Positions 20,595 through 29,975 of a stretch of DNA of 53,715 bases are shown here, in pieces. Each line of letters opens with the position of its first letter. Positions within the stretch are counted from its first letter, which is position 1. Below the pieces are notes generated by a model. It had not been told where the DNA came from. It saw only the letters and a program-made list of their open reading frames with translations, and did not search any database. The DNA comes from Nitrospirota bacterium. GTDB taxonomy: Bacteria > Nitrospirota > Nitrospiria > Nitrospirales > NS-4. Location: the NCBI GenBank assembly GCA_005877815.1, contig VBOG01000035.1, forward strand, positions 1-53,715, written 5' to 3'. Made by a program: the position numbers and the translations under genes.

Positions 20595-20629
20595 CCTGTC
20601 GCGGTTGTCGAACGCGCAGCCGCGACAGG
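20595..20629 (+). repeat. Conserved hairpin, copy B
   Basis: CCTGTCGCGG at 20595-20604 pairs perfectly with CCGCGACAGG at 20620-20629. The stem matches copy A at 19419-19450, while the loops differ, which suggests the paired arms are the selected part. It lies directly after the small membrane ORF and could mark the 3' end of its transcript. Confidence 0.6.
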
Positions 20630-20827
20630 AGTGCCGTTATATCTACTGAAAGACGGCTCCCGTACGCGGTGTGAAAACAAGACGTTAGAAACGCGTCGCG
20701 TCGCCGGAACCCTTCTGAGGATTCTCCAGGTGAGCCCGACCAACGGCAAGACAGTGTTAGCGGTATCAGCGTCGAAGCATCTGTACGGGAGACGATTTTG
20801 CCAACGTACCGCCTCTTCGTGCCGGCT

Positions 20828-22099
<1,272 letters not shown>

Positions 22100-22121
22100 T
22101 CAGTTCCGTGAGTTCAGGAAA

Positions 22122-22150
22122 AGGGGACAGATCCGAAAACCTGTCCCCCT
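22122..22150. repeat. GGGGACAG inverted repeat between metK and ahcY
   Basis: AGGGGACAG at 22122-22130 is inverted as CTGTCCCCC at 22141-22149. It follows the metK stop on the - strand. The GGGGACAG...CTGTCCCC arms resemble dispersed REP-like palindromes of other bacteria; here it could also serve as an intra-operon attenuator. Confidence 0.45.
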
Positions 22151-22172
22151 GCATGGCAGGCTGTGATAAGGG

Positions 22173-23324
22173 TTACTTGCCGGCTTCTTTCTTGAGGATC
22201 TTCGCCTTGTCGGTCTTCTCCCACGTGAATCCGGGCTCGGTCCGACCGAAGTGCCCATAGGAGGCGGTCTGTTTGTAGATCGGCCGGAGCAGCTTGAGAT
22301 GATCGATGATGCCGCGCGGGGTCATCGGGAAATGCTTGCGGACGAGCTTGTCGATGAGCTCAATGGACACCTTTTCTGTATCCTTGGTATGGATGAGGAT
22401 GGACACCGGTTCGGGGATACCGATGGCGTAGGCCAACTGGATCTCGCACTTGTCGGCGAGCCCCGCCGCGACGATGTTCTTCGCGATGTAGCGAGCCATG
22501 TACGAGGCGGAGCGGTCCACCTTGCTCGGATCCTTGCCGGAAAAGGCGCCGCCGCCGTGGCTGCCGACGCCGCCGTAGGTGTCCACGATGATCTTGCGGC
22601 CGGTGAGGCCCGTATCGCCCATCGGTCCGCCGGTCACGAACCGGCCGGTCGGATTGATGTAGTGCTTGACGCTCATCGCATCGTAGATCTTCGCCGGCAT
22701 GACCGGCTTGATCACCTTCTCCATGACATCCTGCTCGATCTTCTTGGTGGTGATGTTCTCATCGTGTTGGGTGGAGACGACGATGGTATCGATGCGCACG
22801 GGTTTGCCGTTCCGGTATTCCACGGTGACCTGCGACTTGCCGTCCGGCCGCACCCACGGGAGAATGTTCTTCTTGCGGACTTCGGCGAGCCGCCGCGTGA
22901 GCTTGTGCGCCAGCACGATCGGCATCGGCATCAGTTCCGGCGTTTCGTTGCTGGCATACCCGAACATGAGCCCCTGATCGCCCGCGCCGCCCGAATCCAC
23001 GCCCATCGCGATGTCCGGTGATTGCTGGTGGATGGCCGTCAGGACGGAGCATGTCCGGTAATCGAATCCCCAGGTGGCGTCGCAATAGCCGACGGCCTTG
23101 ATCGTCTCCCGAATGATGTCCGGGATCTCGACGTAGGCTTTGGTGGAGATTTCCCCGGCGACGAACGCAATGCCGGTGGTCAGAATCGTCTCGCACGCGA
23201 CCCGCGACCGCTTATCCTTGGCGAGAAGGGCGTCCAGGATGCCGTCGGAGATCTGGTCGGCGATCTTGTCGGGGTGGCCTTCGGTGACGGATTCGGACGT
23301 GAACAGGAAGTTGTTGTGGCTCAT
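22173..23324 (-). CDS. metK: S-adenosylmethionine synthetase
   Basis: A 383-aa cytoplasmic enzyme making SAM from methionine and ATP. Signatures are [20 protein letters not shown] near the N-terminus, the hexapeptide-like GAGDQG and the loop [19 protein letters not shown]. It is complete and typical in length. It is the first gene of a metK-ahcY unit; a likely promoter lies at 23385-23412. The ATG at 23324 is preceded by GAGGACC. The gene pair drives the methyl cycle; SAM is also used by rlmN elsewhere in the window. Confidence 0.97.
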   Translation of the reverse strand: MSHNNFLFTSESVTEGHPDKIADQISDGILDALLAKDKRSRVACETILTTGIAFVAGEISTKAYVEIPDIIRETIKAVGYCDATWGFDYRTCSVLTAIHQQSPDIAMGVDSGGAGDQGLMFGYASNETPELMPMPIVLAHKLTRRLAEVRKKNILPWVRPDGKSQVTVEYRNGKPVRIDTIVVSTQHDENITTKKIEQDVMEKVIKPVMPAKIYDAMSVKHYINPTGRFVTGGPMGDTGLTGRKIIVDTYGGVGSHGGGAFSGKDPSKVDRSASYMARYIAKNIVAAGLADKCEIQLAYAIGIPEPVSILIHTKDTEKVSIELIDKLVRKHFPMTPRGIIDHLKLLRPIYKQTASYGHFGRTEPGFTWEKTDKAKILKKEAGK

Positions 23325-23384
23325 TCGTTGGTCCTCTATATCGCTCGGGTAAAGTCCTATTGGAGTTAGCTGAAGCGGCCTCAG

Positions 23385-23412
23385 GTTATCGGGGGAAGTC
23401 CCTGGTTGTCAA
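23385..23412 (-). promoter_or_regulatory. Probable sigma70 promoter of metK
   Basis: On the - strand, TTGACA (23412-23407) is followed after 16 bases by GATAAC (23390-23385), a 4/6 match to the -10 box. It lies 61 bases upstream of the metK start in the divergent region shared with resB. Confidence 0.5.
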
Positions 23413-23524
23413 GGGGAATTTCATTGTTTGAATGGTCCGAATGCGTCGGTGATTCCCTTGACCGCTCCGCGGTCCAGCTTGTAGAATGATCCCGTATTTC
23501 TTCTCCCGTACTAACGGAGCATTG

Positions 23525-24934
23525 ATGAACGGAACCACCGATGTTGCCAAGGCATTTTCGTTCAAAGAATTCGGAGACGCCTTCGTAGGATTCTTTGCCT
23601 CCCTGAAGCTCGCCATCCTGCTCATGATCACCCTGGCCATCCTCTCGACGGTCGGCACTGTCATCCAGCAAGGCGAGCAGCCCCAGGTCTATATCAAGGA
23701 GTACGGGGAGACCGCCTACTGGTGGTTGACCAAGCTGGGGATCACGGACATCTATCACCAGTGGTGGTTTAGCTCCGTCCTGGTGCTATTGTGCATCAAT
23801 TCGCTCACGTGTTTTCATCAGCGCTTTCCAGCGATCTGGCGCTCCATCCGGCAGGACAAGGTCCATGTCACCGTGCCCTTCATCCAAAACCTGAAGCGTT
23901 CAACGGTGCTGACGTTGGGCGCCGACCGGCAGAAAGTGACGGAGACGCTGGCCATGGGCTTTGCGGACCGCGGCTATCATGTCTTGTTCAACAAGGGCGA
24001 GCAGGACACGACAGTCTATGCGACGAAAGGCATCATGGGATGGGTGGCGGCGCACATCGCGCATCTGAGCGTGACCGTGATCATTGTCGGCGGGCTGTTG
24101 GGGAACGTGATCGGGTTCCGCGACTTCGGCGTGTGCCTGGAAGGCCAGACCTATCACATCCCGCAAGGAAACTTTGACCTGCACGTGGACAAGTTCTGGA
24201 TTGATTATTATGAGAATGGGGCGGTGAAGTCGTACAACAGTACGCTGACCGTGATAGATCAGGGCCAACCGTCGGTGACAAAGACGATCACTGTGAATGA
24301 TCCACTGGTCTACAAGGGCATCTGGTTCTATCAATCGAGCTATGGCGACTCCTGGGATCGGGTGGAAAAGGCTCGGATCGTGGTGAAGGACAAGGCGACC
24401 GACAAGGTGGTCGGCGAAGCGATCCTGGATTGGCAGAAGGAGGCGACGCTGAAGGACCTTGGCCTGAAGCTGCAGTTGACCGACTTTGTCGCGGACTTCG
24501 GCTTTGACTCCAAGGACCGCCGCGTCTATTCCAAGACGGTGGAGCATGAGAACCCGGCCATCAAGCTGGCGATCACCGAGAGCAACCAGGCGCTGCCGGC
24601 GCCGTGGATCTTCTATAATTATCCCGATCTCTTTGAGATCCAGGGCTCCAAGTACAAGTTCGAGCTGACCGGCTATTTGACCAAAAAGTTCACCGGACTC
24701 CAGATCACGAAGGACCCCGGTGTGATGTTCGTCTGGATCGGCTCGACGATGCTGGTCGTCGGTGTGATGCTGTCGGCGATGATCTACCACCGGCGTGTCT
24801 GGGCCAAGGTGGTGCCGAACGCGACAGGCGTGACAGTCTACATGGGGGGCACGGCGTATAAAGGGCAGATTGATTTCGATCGTGAGTTTGAGCGGGTGAC
24901 CGAGCGCGTCAAAGCGGCGGCGCCGACTGTTTGA
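23525..24934 (+). CDS. resB: Cytochrome c biogenesis protein ResB
   Basis: A ~469-aa membrane protein of System II cytochrome c maturation, which with CcsA forms the heme export/ligation complex. Visible are N-terminal helices (LKLAILLMITLAILSTVGTV; WWFSSVLVLLCINSLTCFHQ), a third helix (GWVAAHIAHLSVTVIIVGGL), a large extracytoplasmic domain (~residues 210-410), and a last helix (VMFVWIGSTMLVVGVMLSAM). The TVIQQG-type motif and the terminal helix are typical of ResB/Ccs1. ATG 23525 is preferred to the in-frame ATG at 23486 because GGAG precedes it at suitable spacing. ccsA follows 11 bases later. Confidence 0.92.
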   Translation: MNGTTDVAKAFSFKEFGDAFVGFFASLKLAILLMITLAILSTVGTVIQQGEQPQVYIKEYGETAYWWLTKLGITDIYHQWWFSSVLVLLCINSLTCFHQRFPAIWRSIRQDKVHVTVPFIQNLKRSTVLTLGADRQKVTETLAMGFADRGYHVLFNKGEQDTTVYATKGIMGWVAAHIAHLSVTVIIVGGLLGNVIGFRDFGVCLEGQTYHIPQGNFDLHVDKFWIDYYENGAVKSYNSTLTVIDQGQPSVTKTITVNDPLVYKGIWFYQSSYGDSWDRVEKARIVVKDKATDKVVGEAILDWQKEATLKDLGLKLQLTDFVADFGFDSKDRRVYSKTVEHENPAIKLAITESNQALPAPWIFYNYPDLFEIQGSKYKFELTGYLTKKFTGLQITKDPGVMFVWIGSTMLVVGVMLSAMIYHRRVWAKVVPNATGVTVYMGGTAYKGQIDFDREFERVTERVKAAAPTV

Positions 24935-24945
24935 GAGGGGGAATT

Positions 24946-25857
24946 ATGTTTCGTTCATTGTTCCTGTTCGACGTGACGTTCTGGCTCTATCTCGCGGCCG
25001 TCGTCCTGTACTTTGGCTATCTCGCGGCATCGCGGTCGCTCTTGCAACCAGCCGTTGCGGGCCATCCCGCTGAGACGACCGACGAGGGGAGCTGGGCGGA
25101 GACCCTGGGGCTCCTCGCCACGTGGGTGACGTTCTTCGGCCTCATCGTCAATGGCATGGCGCTCGGCACGCGCGCGTATGAGCGCATGCAGCTCTCCGGG
25201 ACCTTCGCGCCGTGGTCGAACCAGTTCGAAGCGATGGCCTATGTCTCATTTGCGACGATCGCCGGATATCTGCTGCTCGAGCTCAAGTACAAGATCAAGG
25301 CGATCGGGGCCTTTGTCGTGTCCATCGGGTTCATTGCGATGGGCGCCGCGTCTCTGTTGCCGTATCGGTACCAGACTGCGGAGCCGCTGGTGCCGGCCTT
25401 GAACAGCTACTGGATCTACATCCATGTCTCGATCACGCTGACCAGCTATGCGGCTTTCGCGATGGCGGGCGGCCTGGGCGTCATGTATCTGTTGAAGGAG
25501 CGGGCGGAGCGGCGCGGGATGGCGCCGAACTCGATCTATGCCACGTTCCCGAGCCTCGAGAAGATCGACGAATTGGGGTACAAGGCCGTCATGGTGGGGT
25601 TCCCGCTGCTGGCCTTCGGAACGATTCTCGGGGCGATGTGGGCGAACTACGCGTGGGGCGGCTACTGGTCGTGGGACCCGAAGGAGACCTGGGCGCTGAT
25701 CGTGTGGCTGATCTACGGCGCATACATCCACGCACGAATGAACCGTGGATGGGAGGGACATCGCGCGGCGGTGTACCAGATCTTTGGATTGCTGATGGTG
25801 GTCTTCTGTTTCTGGGGCGTAAACTTCCTGCTCTCCGGATTGCACGCGTATGCCTGA
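24946..25857 (+). CDS. ccsA: Cytochrome c biogenesis protein CcsA/ResC
   Basis: A 303-aa polytopic membrane protein with about eight helices. It carries the tryptophan-rich WWD motif WGGYWSWDPKETWALIVWL, which handles heme on the outer face of the membrane, and conserved histidines in YIHVSITL and AYIHARM. With ResB it attaches heme to apocytochromes in System II. ATG 24946 has a GAGAGGGGG site and lies 11 bases after resB; the downstream thioredoxin gene overlaps its 3' end by eight bases, so they are translationally linked. Length is that of the short CcsB/CcsA form. Confidence 0.93.
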   Translation: MFRSLFLFDVTFWLYLAAVVLYFGYLAASRSLLQPAVAGHPAETTDEGSWAETLGLLATWVTFFGLIVNGMALGTRAYERMQLSGTFAPWSNQFEAMAYVSFATIAGYLLLELKYKIKAIGAFVVSIGFIAMGAASLLPYRYQTAEPLVPALNSYWIYIHVSITLTSYAAFAMAGGLGVMYLLKERAERRGMAPNSIYATFPSLEKIDELGYKAVMVGFPLLAFGTILGAMWANYAWGGYWSWDPKETWALIVWLIYGAYIHARMNRGWEGHRAAVYQIFGLLMVVFCFWGVNFLLSGLHAYA

Positions 25858-26467
25858 TCCGAAAGCGGCCGAGGTCCGACGCCCTGACGCCGCACCGCTC
25901 GCGGGGCCGTCCCGCATTCGCCGACGGCTGGTGGTGACCATCGGCGGCCTGGCGATCCTGGCGTTGTCCTTCGGCGTGGTCTGGCTGCAGAGCTCGAAGT
26001 ACGAACCATTGACGGTCGGCATGACGGCCCCGGATTTTTCCTTGCCGGATATGGCCGGGAAGAGTCAACGGCTTTCGGACTATCGCGGGAAGGTGGTGTT
26101 CCTGAATTTCTGGGCCACGTGGTGCAAGCCGTGCAAAGAAGAGATGCCCTCGATGCAGATGATGTGGGAGAACTTCAAGACCGAAGACTTCGTCATTCTC
26201 GCGGTGAGCATGGATCGGGTCACGACGAAAAAGGACATTCCCTCCTTCATCGAAAGCATGCGGCTGACGTTCCCGGTGCTGACGGACTCGTGGGGGCAGA
26301 CCGACAAGCGGTACAAGCTGATGGGCGTGCCGGAAACCTACATCATCGATCAGGACGGCGTCCTGCGCGAGAAGATCATCGGCCCGCGCGACTGGACCGC
26401 CCGTGAGAGCCTGGACAAGATCGTCCAGCTCCTCAAGAAGCAACCCAAATCGGTGAGCGTGAACTAG
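25850..26467 (+). CDS. resA: Membrane-anchored thiol-disulfide oxidoreductase (ResA/TlpA-like)
   Basis: A 205-aa protein with an N-terminal membrane anchor (VVTIGGLAILALSFGVVWL) after a short basic cytoplasmic segment, then a periplasmic thioredoxin domain with the active site FWATWCKPCKEEMPSM. It probably keeps the CxxCH cysteines of apocytochromes reduced before heme attachment, taking electrons from CcdA. It overlaps ccsA by eight bases, and a second thioredoxin-like gene follows after 10. The two TlpA-type proteins differ in anchoring, one by a helix and the other as a predicted lipoprotein. The ResA role is inferred from the operon. Confidence 0.88.
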   Translation: MPDPKAAEVRRPDAAPLAGPSRIRRRLVVTIGGLAILALSFGVVWLQSSKYEPLTVGMTAPDFSLPDMAGKSQRLSDYRGKVVFLNFWATWCKPCKEEMPSMQMMWENFKTEDFVILAVSMDRVTTKKDIPSFIESMRLTFPVLTDSWGQTDKRYKLMGVPETYIIDQDGVLREKIIGPRDWTARESLDKIVQLLKKQPKSVSVN

Positions 26468-26477
26468 GCTCCTTCTA

Positions 26478-27035
26478 ATGTCTGTTCGAATCGCCGCACT
26501 GTTTCTTTTCCTCCTCACCGCAGTCTCGTGCAATCCTGTTCCCCAGGCTGAAGAAGCGCAGGGATCGGAGGAATCGGTGATGCGCGTCCTGACCGAGGCG
26601 CCGAGAGTGGGACATCTCGCACCCGATTTTGTGTTGCAGACGCTGGACGGCCGGGAGATACGGCTGTCGGATTATCGGGGGCATGTCGTGTTCTTGAATT
26701 TCTGGGCGACGTGGTGCGGCCCCTGTAAAATTGAAATGCCGGCAATGGAGAAGCTGTACCGTGAGTTTCGGCCGAAAGGATTTGCGGTGCTCGCGGTCTC
26801 GTCGGACCCGGAGGGCGCCGCGGTCACTCGCCCATACCGCGATGCCCTGGGCTTGAGCTTCACGATCGCCCATGATCCGGAGATGACCGTGGGCCATCTC
26901 TATGGCGTGCGCACATTGCCCATCACATTCCTCGTCGGGCGGGACGGTGTGATCACGCACCAGATCTTCGGCTCTCGTGAATGGGGCAATGCCGAAGCGC
27001 GAAGCGGCATGCGTAAATTATTGCAGGTGAAGTAG
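26478..27035 (+). CDS. TlpA-family thioredoxin, predicted lipoprotein
   Basis: A 185-aa exported redoxin. The N-terminus (MSVRIAALFLFLLTAVSC) ends in a lipobox-like AVSC with Cys18 as the likely lipidated residue. The redoxin domain has DFVLQTLDGREIRLSDYRG and the active site FWATWCGPCKIEMPAM, a canonical CGPC. It shares its last base with the ccdA start (TAGTG), so coupling is tight. It sits in the cytochrome c maturation operon and is likely a second reductant or oxidant of thiols outside the membrane. It is similar to, but clearly diverged from, the upstream ResA-like protein. Confidence 0.85.
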   Translation: MSVRIAALFLFLLTAVSCNPVPQAEEAQGSEESVMRVLTEAPRVGHLAPDFVLQTLDGREIRLSDYRGHVVFLNFWATWCGPCKIEMPAMEKLYREFRPKGFAVLAVSSDPEGAAVTRPYRDALGLSFTIAHDPEMTVGHLYGVRTLPITFLVGRDGVITHQIFGSREWGNAEARSGMRKLLQVK

Positions 27036-27778
27036 TGTTTCAGGCGCCAGACATTTCCCTTTTCATCGCGTTCGCGGCCGGATTGCTCTCGTTCGTCTCG
27101 CCCTGCGTGCTGCCGTTGGTCCCCTCATACGTCACGTACATCACCGGTCTCAGCCTGGAAGAGCTGACCAGCGAGACCGATCGGGCGCGGGTGCGCGGCG
27201 TCATTATCGTCAACTCACTCTTGTTCATCACGGGATTTTCCCTCGTCTTCGTCGCGTTCGGCGCGTCGGCGAGCCTCGTCGGGCAATTGCTGGTCACCTA
27301 TCAGGACTTCATCCGCAAATTCGGCGGCCTCTTGATTGTGGTGTTCGGTCTCTACGTGATGGGCGTGCTGAAGCTCAAGTTCCTTATGGCTGAAAAACGC
27401 ATCCATCTCCAAAGCCGTCCCGCGGGGTATATCGGTTCCGTTCTAATCGGCGTCGCATTCGCGGCCGGCTGGACGCCGTGCGTCGGGCCCATCCTGGGAA
27501 CGATTCTGGTGTACGCGAGCACCAGCGACTCGATGCTGACCGGCGTCAAGTTGCTCGCCAGCTATTCGCTTGGCATCGGGCTTCCATTGTTCCTCACCGC
27601 GCTCGCGGTGGACTCCTTCATCAACTACTTCAAGAAGATCAAAGCCTACATGTACGGCATCTCGGTGGCGAGCGGCGTCTTTCTCGTGCTGGTCGGCGTG
27701 ATGATCTATACGAACTCACTGACAGTGCTGACGAGCATCCTCGAGCGCAACGGCATCGGCTGGTACATCGGGCAATAA
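27035..27778 (+). CDS. ccdA: Cytochrome c biogenesis protein CcdA
   Basis: A 247-aa integral membrane protein with six predicted helices that moves electrons from cytoplasmic thioredoxin to the periplasmic thioredoxins. The two conserved Cys-Pro contexts are visible: LSFVSPCVLPLVPSY in helix 1 and AGWTPCVGPILG in helix 4. It starts at GTG 27035, overlapping the upstream redoxin stop by one base. It is the last gene of the resB-ccsA-resA-tlpA-ccdA unit. Length matches the short CcdA family rather than DsbD. Confidence 0.93.
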   Translation: MFQAPDISLFIAFAAGLLSFVSPCVLPLVPSYVTYITGLSLEELTSETDRARVRGVIIVNSLLFITGFSLVFVAFGASASLVGQLLVTYQDFIRKFGGLLIVVFGLYVMGVLKLKFLMAEKRIHLQSRPAGYIGSVLIGVAFAAGWTPCVGPILGTILVYASTSDSMLTGVKLLASYSLGIGLPLFLTALAVDSFINYFKKIKAYMYGISVASGVFLVLVGVMIYTNSLTVLTSILERNGIGWYIGQ

Positions 27779-28085
27779 CGGCTGACTCAGAAACATTAAG
27801 TGCGCGGGTCCTGTTGCCGCATCACCCAGACGTGCTCGCGGCGTTTCGCCGTCGCAGCCCCGCAGACTCGGCTGTACGCCACTCCGCTCCGCCTGGGTCC
27901 CATGCGGCACCACCCGCATGAAACTTATCGGATTGTTCCGATAGCGCTGTGGCAGTGGCCGGTCCGACTACGGCCGTCAGCGAGCACACTTCAAAACGCG
28001 TCTTCGCGTATACAATTGTCGAGTGTGCGGGATGCCGGGAGCAAAGGACCGGCACTGGCGCAGCAAATCCTGAAGGCGAGAGTAA
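27779..28085. other. Structured 307-base intergenic region after ccdA
   Basis: No convincing gene is present. Three clean hairpins occur in a row: CGGCG-TTT-CGCCG at 27839-27851, CATGCGG-(6)-CCGCATG at 27901-27920, and TATCGGA-TTGT-TCCGATA at 27926-27943. The short - strand frame across 27822-28055 has composition like random GC-rich sequence. It may be a structured RNA or a mobile repeat unit; the flavoprotein promoter should also lie here. Confidence 0.4.
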
Positions 28086-29279
28086 ATGTACGACGTGATT
28101 GTGGTGGGATTGGGGCCGGCGGGAGCGACTGTGGCGGCGGATCTTGGCCGCGCGGGTTTATCGGTGCTCGCGTTGGAGTGGAAGCCAATCCCGCGTTACA
28201 AAGTATGCGGCGGTGGGCTCTCGGCCCGCATTGACGCGCTGCTCGATCCGGGCTACCGCGATCTCATCGAAGCCACCACCCATACGGTCCGATTCCAGCA
28301 CCCGCACGCACACCCGTTTCACCTCCGTTCGTCCGAGCCGATCGCGTACATGGTCATGCGCGACCGTTTCGACGCCCACCTTGCGCGGAAGGCGCAGGAA
28401 GCCGGTGTGCGCGTGCATGACGGTGAGCGCGTGCTGGATGTGCGCGAGGAGGCCGATGCCGTCGAGGTCATCACTACACAGCATCGCTACCTGGGCAAGG
28501 TAGTGATTGGAGCGGATGGAGCGGGCGGCATCGTGGCGCGCTCATTATTTCCAGGTCACCGCGGTCGGATGATGAGTGGTTTTGAGGGCGAGATATCGGC
28601 GTTGGACTATCCGCGCTTGCAAGCGGGCGAGATTGTTTTCGACCTTGGAGCAGTGAGGAACGGCTATGCCTGGGTGTTTCCGAAAACGCGCGGACTCTCG
28701 GTTGGCGCAGCGGAGTTTCAAGGGAAGGGTAAAACGGCGAGGCAAGCCTATGACGCGTTCCTTGAGAGTGAGCCGACCCTCGTCGGCCTCCCCAGTCCGT
28801 GCCGGCGGGGTCATGCACTTCCACTGTATGGCGGGCAGCCGGAGCCTCCGCTTGTCACGCGCCGCGCAATGCTCGTCGGCGACGCGGCGCATCTTGTCGA
28901 CCCATTGTTCGGCGAAGGCATCTACTATGCCGTCCTGAGCGGAAAGATGGCGGCCCGGGCGGCTGCGAAATATCTTCGCGGCGAAGCTGAAGATCTCCAA
29001 CCCTATGAGGCGGACATTGCCCACGAGATCTATCCCGAGTTCCAGGTCGCCGCTCGCATGGCCTGGTATCTCTACACATTCCCGCAACCGTTTTTATGGA
29101 TGATCGATCGACTGCCTGGCATGATCGAGCGCTATGCGGACGTGCTGAAAGGTCGCGAGACGTACCGAAGCTTCTATGCGAAGGCGCGCGGCGAGGCCAA
29201 AGCGGCTTTAGGGACGTTGCTGTCGCCGTGGCAACAAAGAAACTCTGCAAAGATTCCCGAATCTAACGCGTTAAAATAA
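28086..29279 (+). CDS. Geranylgeranyl reductase-family FAD oxidoreductase
   Basis: A 397-aa flavoprotein. The N-terminal dinucleotide motif is YDVIVVGLGPAGATVAADLG, followed by KVCGGGLSAR, typical of geranylgeranyl reductase-like enzymes; the second FAD motif is RRAMLVGDAAHLVDPLFGEG. The family reduces isoprenoid chains (chlorophyll side chain, archaeal lipids, quinone tails) or oxidises other lipids. In a non-phototroph, a role in quinone or isoprenoid saturation is possible but not shown. It is a single gene on the + strand; its 3' end overlaps the convergent TraT-like gene by nine bases. The ATG at 28086 follows AAGGCGAGAG. Confidence 0.85.
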   Translation: MYDVIVVGLGPAGATVAADLGRAGLSVLALEWKPIPRYKVCGGGLSARIDALLDPGYRDLIEATTHTVRFQHPHAHPFHLRSSEPIAYMVMRDRFDAHLARKAQEAGVRVHDGERVLDVREEADAVEVITTQHRYLGKVVIGADGAGGIVARSLFPGHRGRMMSGFEGEISALDYPRLQAGEIVFDLGAVRNGYAWVFPKTRGLSVGAAEFQGKGKTARQAYDAFLESEPTLVGLPSPCRRGHALPLYGGQPEPPLVTRRAMLVGDAAHLVDPLFGEGIYYAVLSGKMAARAAAKYLRGEAEDLQPYEADIAHEIYPEFQVAARMAWYLYTFPQPFLWMIDRLPGMIERYADVLKGRETYRSFYAKARGEAKAALGTLLSPWQQRNSAKIPESNALK

Positions 29280-29948
29280 TCCCGCGATCCCTGTGCTGAG
29301 CTTCTCCTGCAGGACCGGCGTGGCTTCTGCCACATCCAGTTTCTTCTGTTCAACGCCCGCGACCATACGAATTTTGTGCACCTGCGGTTCGGCGGGTTTG
29401 CTGTCTTTGGGCGAAGACGCCGGCCTGTCCTTGGTGCGTTCGGCGATCTGCACGTCGGCCGCGCAGAAGTAAATGATGCCGTCAGTCGGAAGCGCTCCCC
29501 GTGAACTATACGAACCGCCTTGCATGGATGCGAAATTCGGGGGGATTTGGCCTGAGGAGAGCGCAGCCATCATGCCGCTCATGTCCTGCATCCCGCCGCT
29601 CATCCCCCTGCCGATGCCCGATCCGAACCCGCCCGCCAAGACAGTCTCAGGGGTGATGCCTGACTGGGCCTTGCTGCAGTAGACGACCCTGGTTTGAATC
29701 AGGAACTGTGCGCTTTGGGGATCCTTAACGAGCTCGTATCCTTTGGCGACGAGTTTCGTGCCGAGGTCGCTGAGCGTCACCTGCTGATTTTCGGACGTGT
29801 TGCGGCTGTGAACGTACACTGTCTTGGCGGACGTCGGCATGAGAAAGACCGAGTTGCTGCTGACAAGCATGCCGCTGCGCATATTCTCGGAACAGCCGAC
29901 GGCAAGCCCCGCACCTGCAAGAAGGAGGAGAAAGATGATGCGACGCAT
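29271..29948 (-). CDS. TraT-family outer membrane lipoprotein, copy 1
   Basis: A 225-aa lipoprotein. Signal peptide MRRIIFLLLLAGAGLAVGC with lipid Cys19. The mature sequence matches the TraT complement-resistance/surface-exclusion family along its length: TVYVHSRNTSENQQVTL, LGTKLVAKGYELVKDP, a glycine-rich central stretch, CAADVQIAERTKDRP, and HKIRMVAGVEQKKLDVAEAT near the end. ATG 29948 is preferred over 29960 because GGAGGT precedes it. It is 27 bases downstream of a second TraT-like gene. TraT is normally plasmid-borne; here both copies look chromosomal. Role at the cell surface is inferred from the family. Confidence 0.85.
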   Translation of the reverse strand: MRRIIFLLLLAGAGLAVGCSENMRSGMLVSSNSVFLMPTSAKTVYVHSRNTSENQQVTLSDLGTKLVAKGYELVKDPQSAQFLIQTRVVYCSKAQSGITPETVLAGGFGSGIGRGMSGGMQDMSGMMAALSSGQIPPNFASMQGGSYSSRGALPTDGIIYFCAADVQIAERTKDRPASSPKDSKPAEPQVHKIRMVAGVEQKKLDVAEATPVLQEKLSTGIAGLF

Positions 29949-29975
29949 ACAGACCTCCATGGGACGCGAGAGGAA

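Noticed and set aside
23325-23484. SAM riboswitch upstream of metK
   Set aside because: Only a promoter-like TTGACA/GATAAC pair and a short palindrome were seen; no SAM riboswitch core pattern was recognised.
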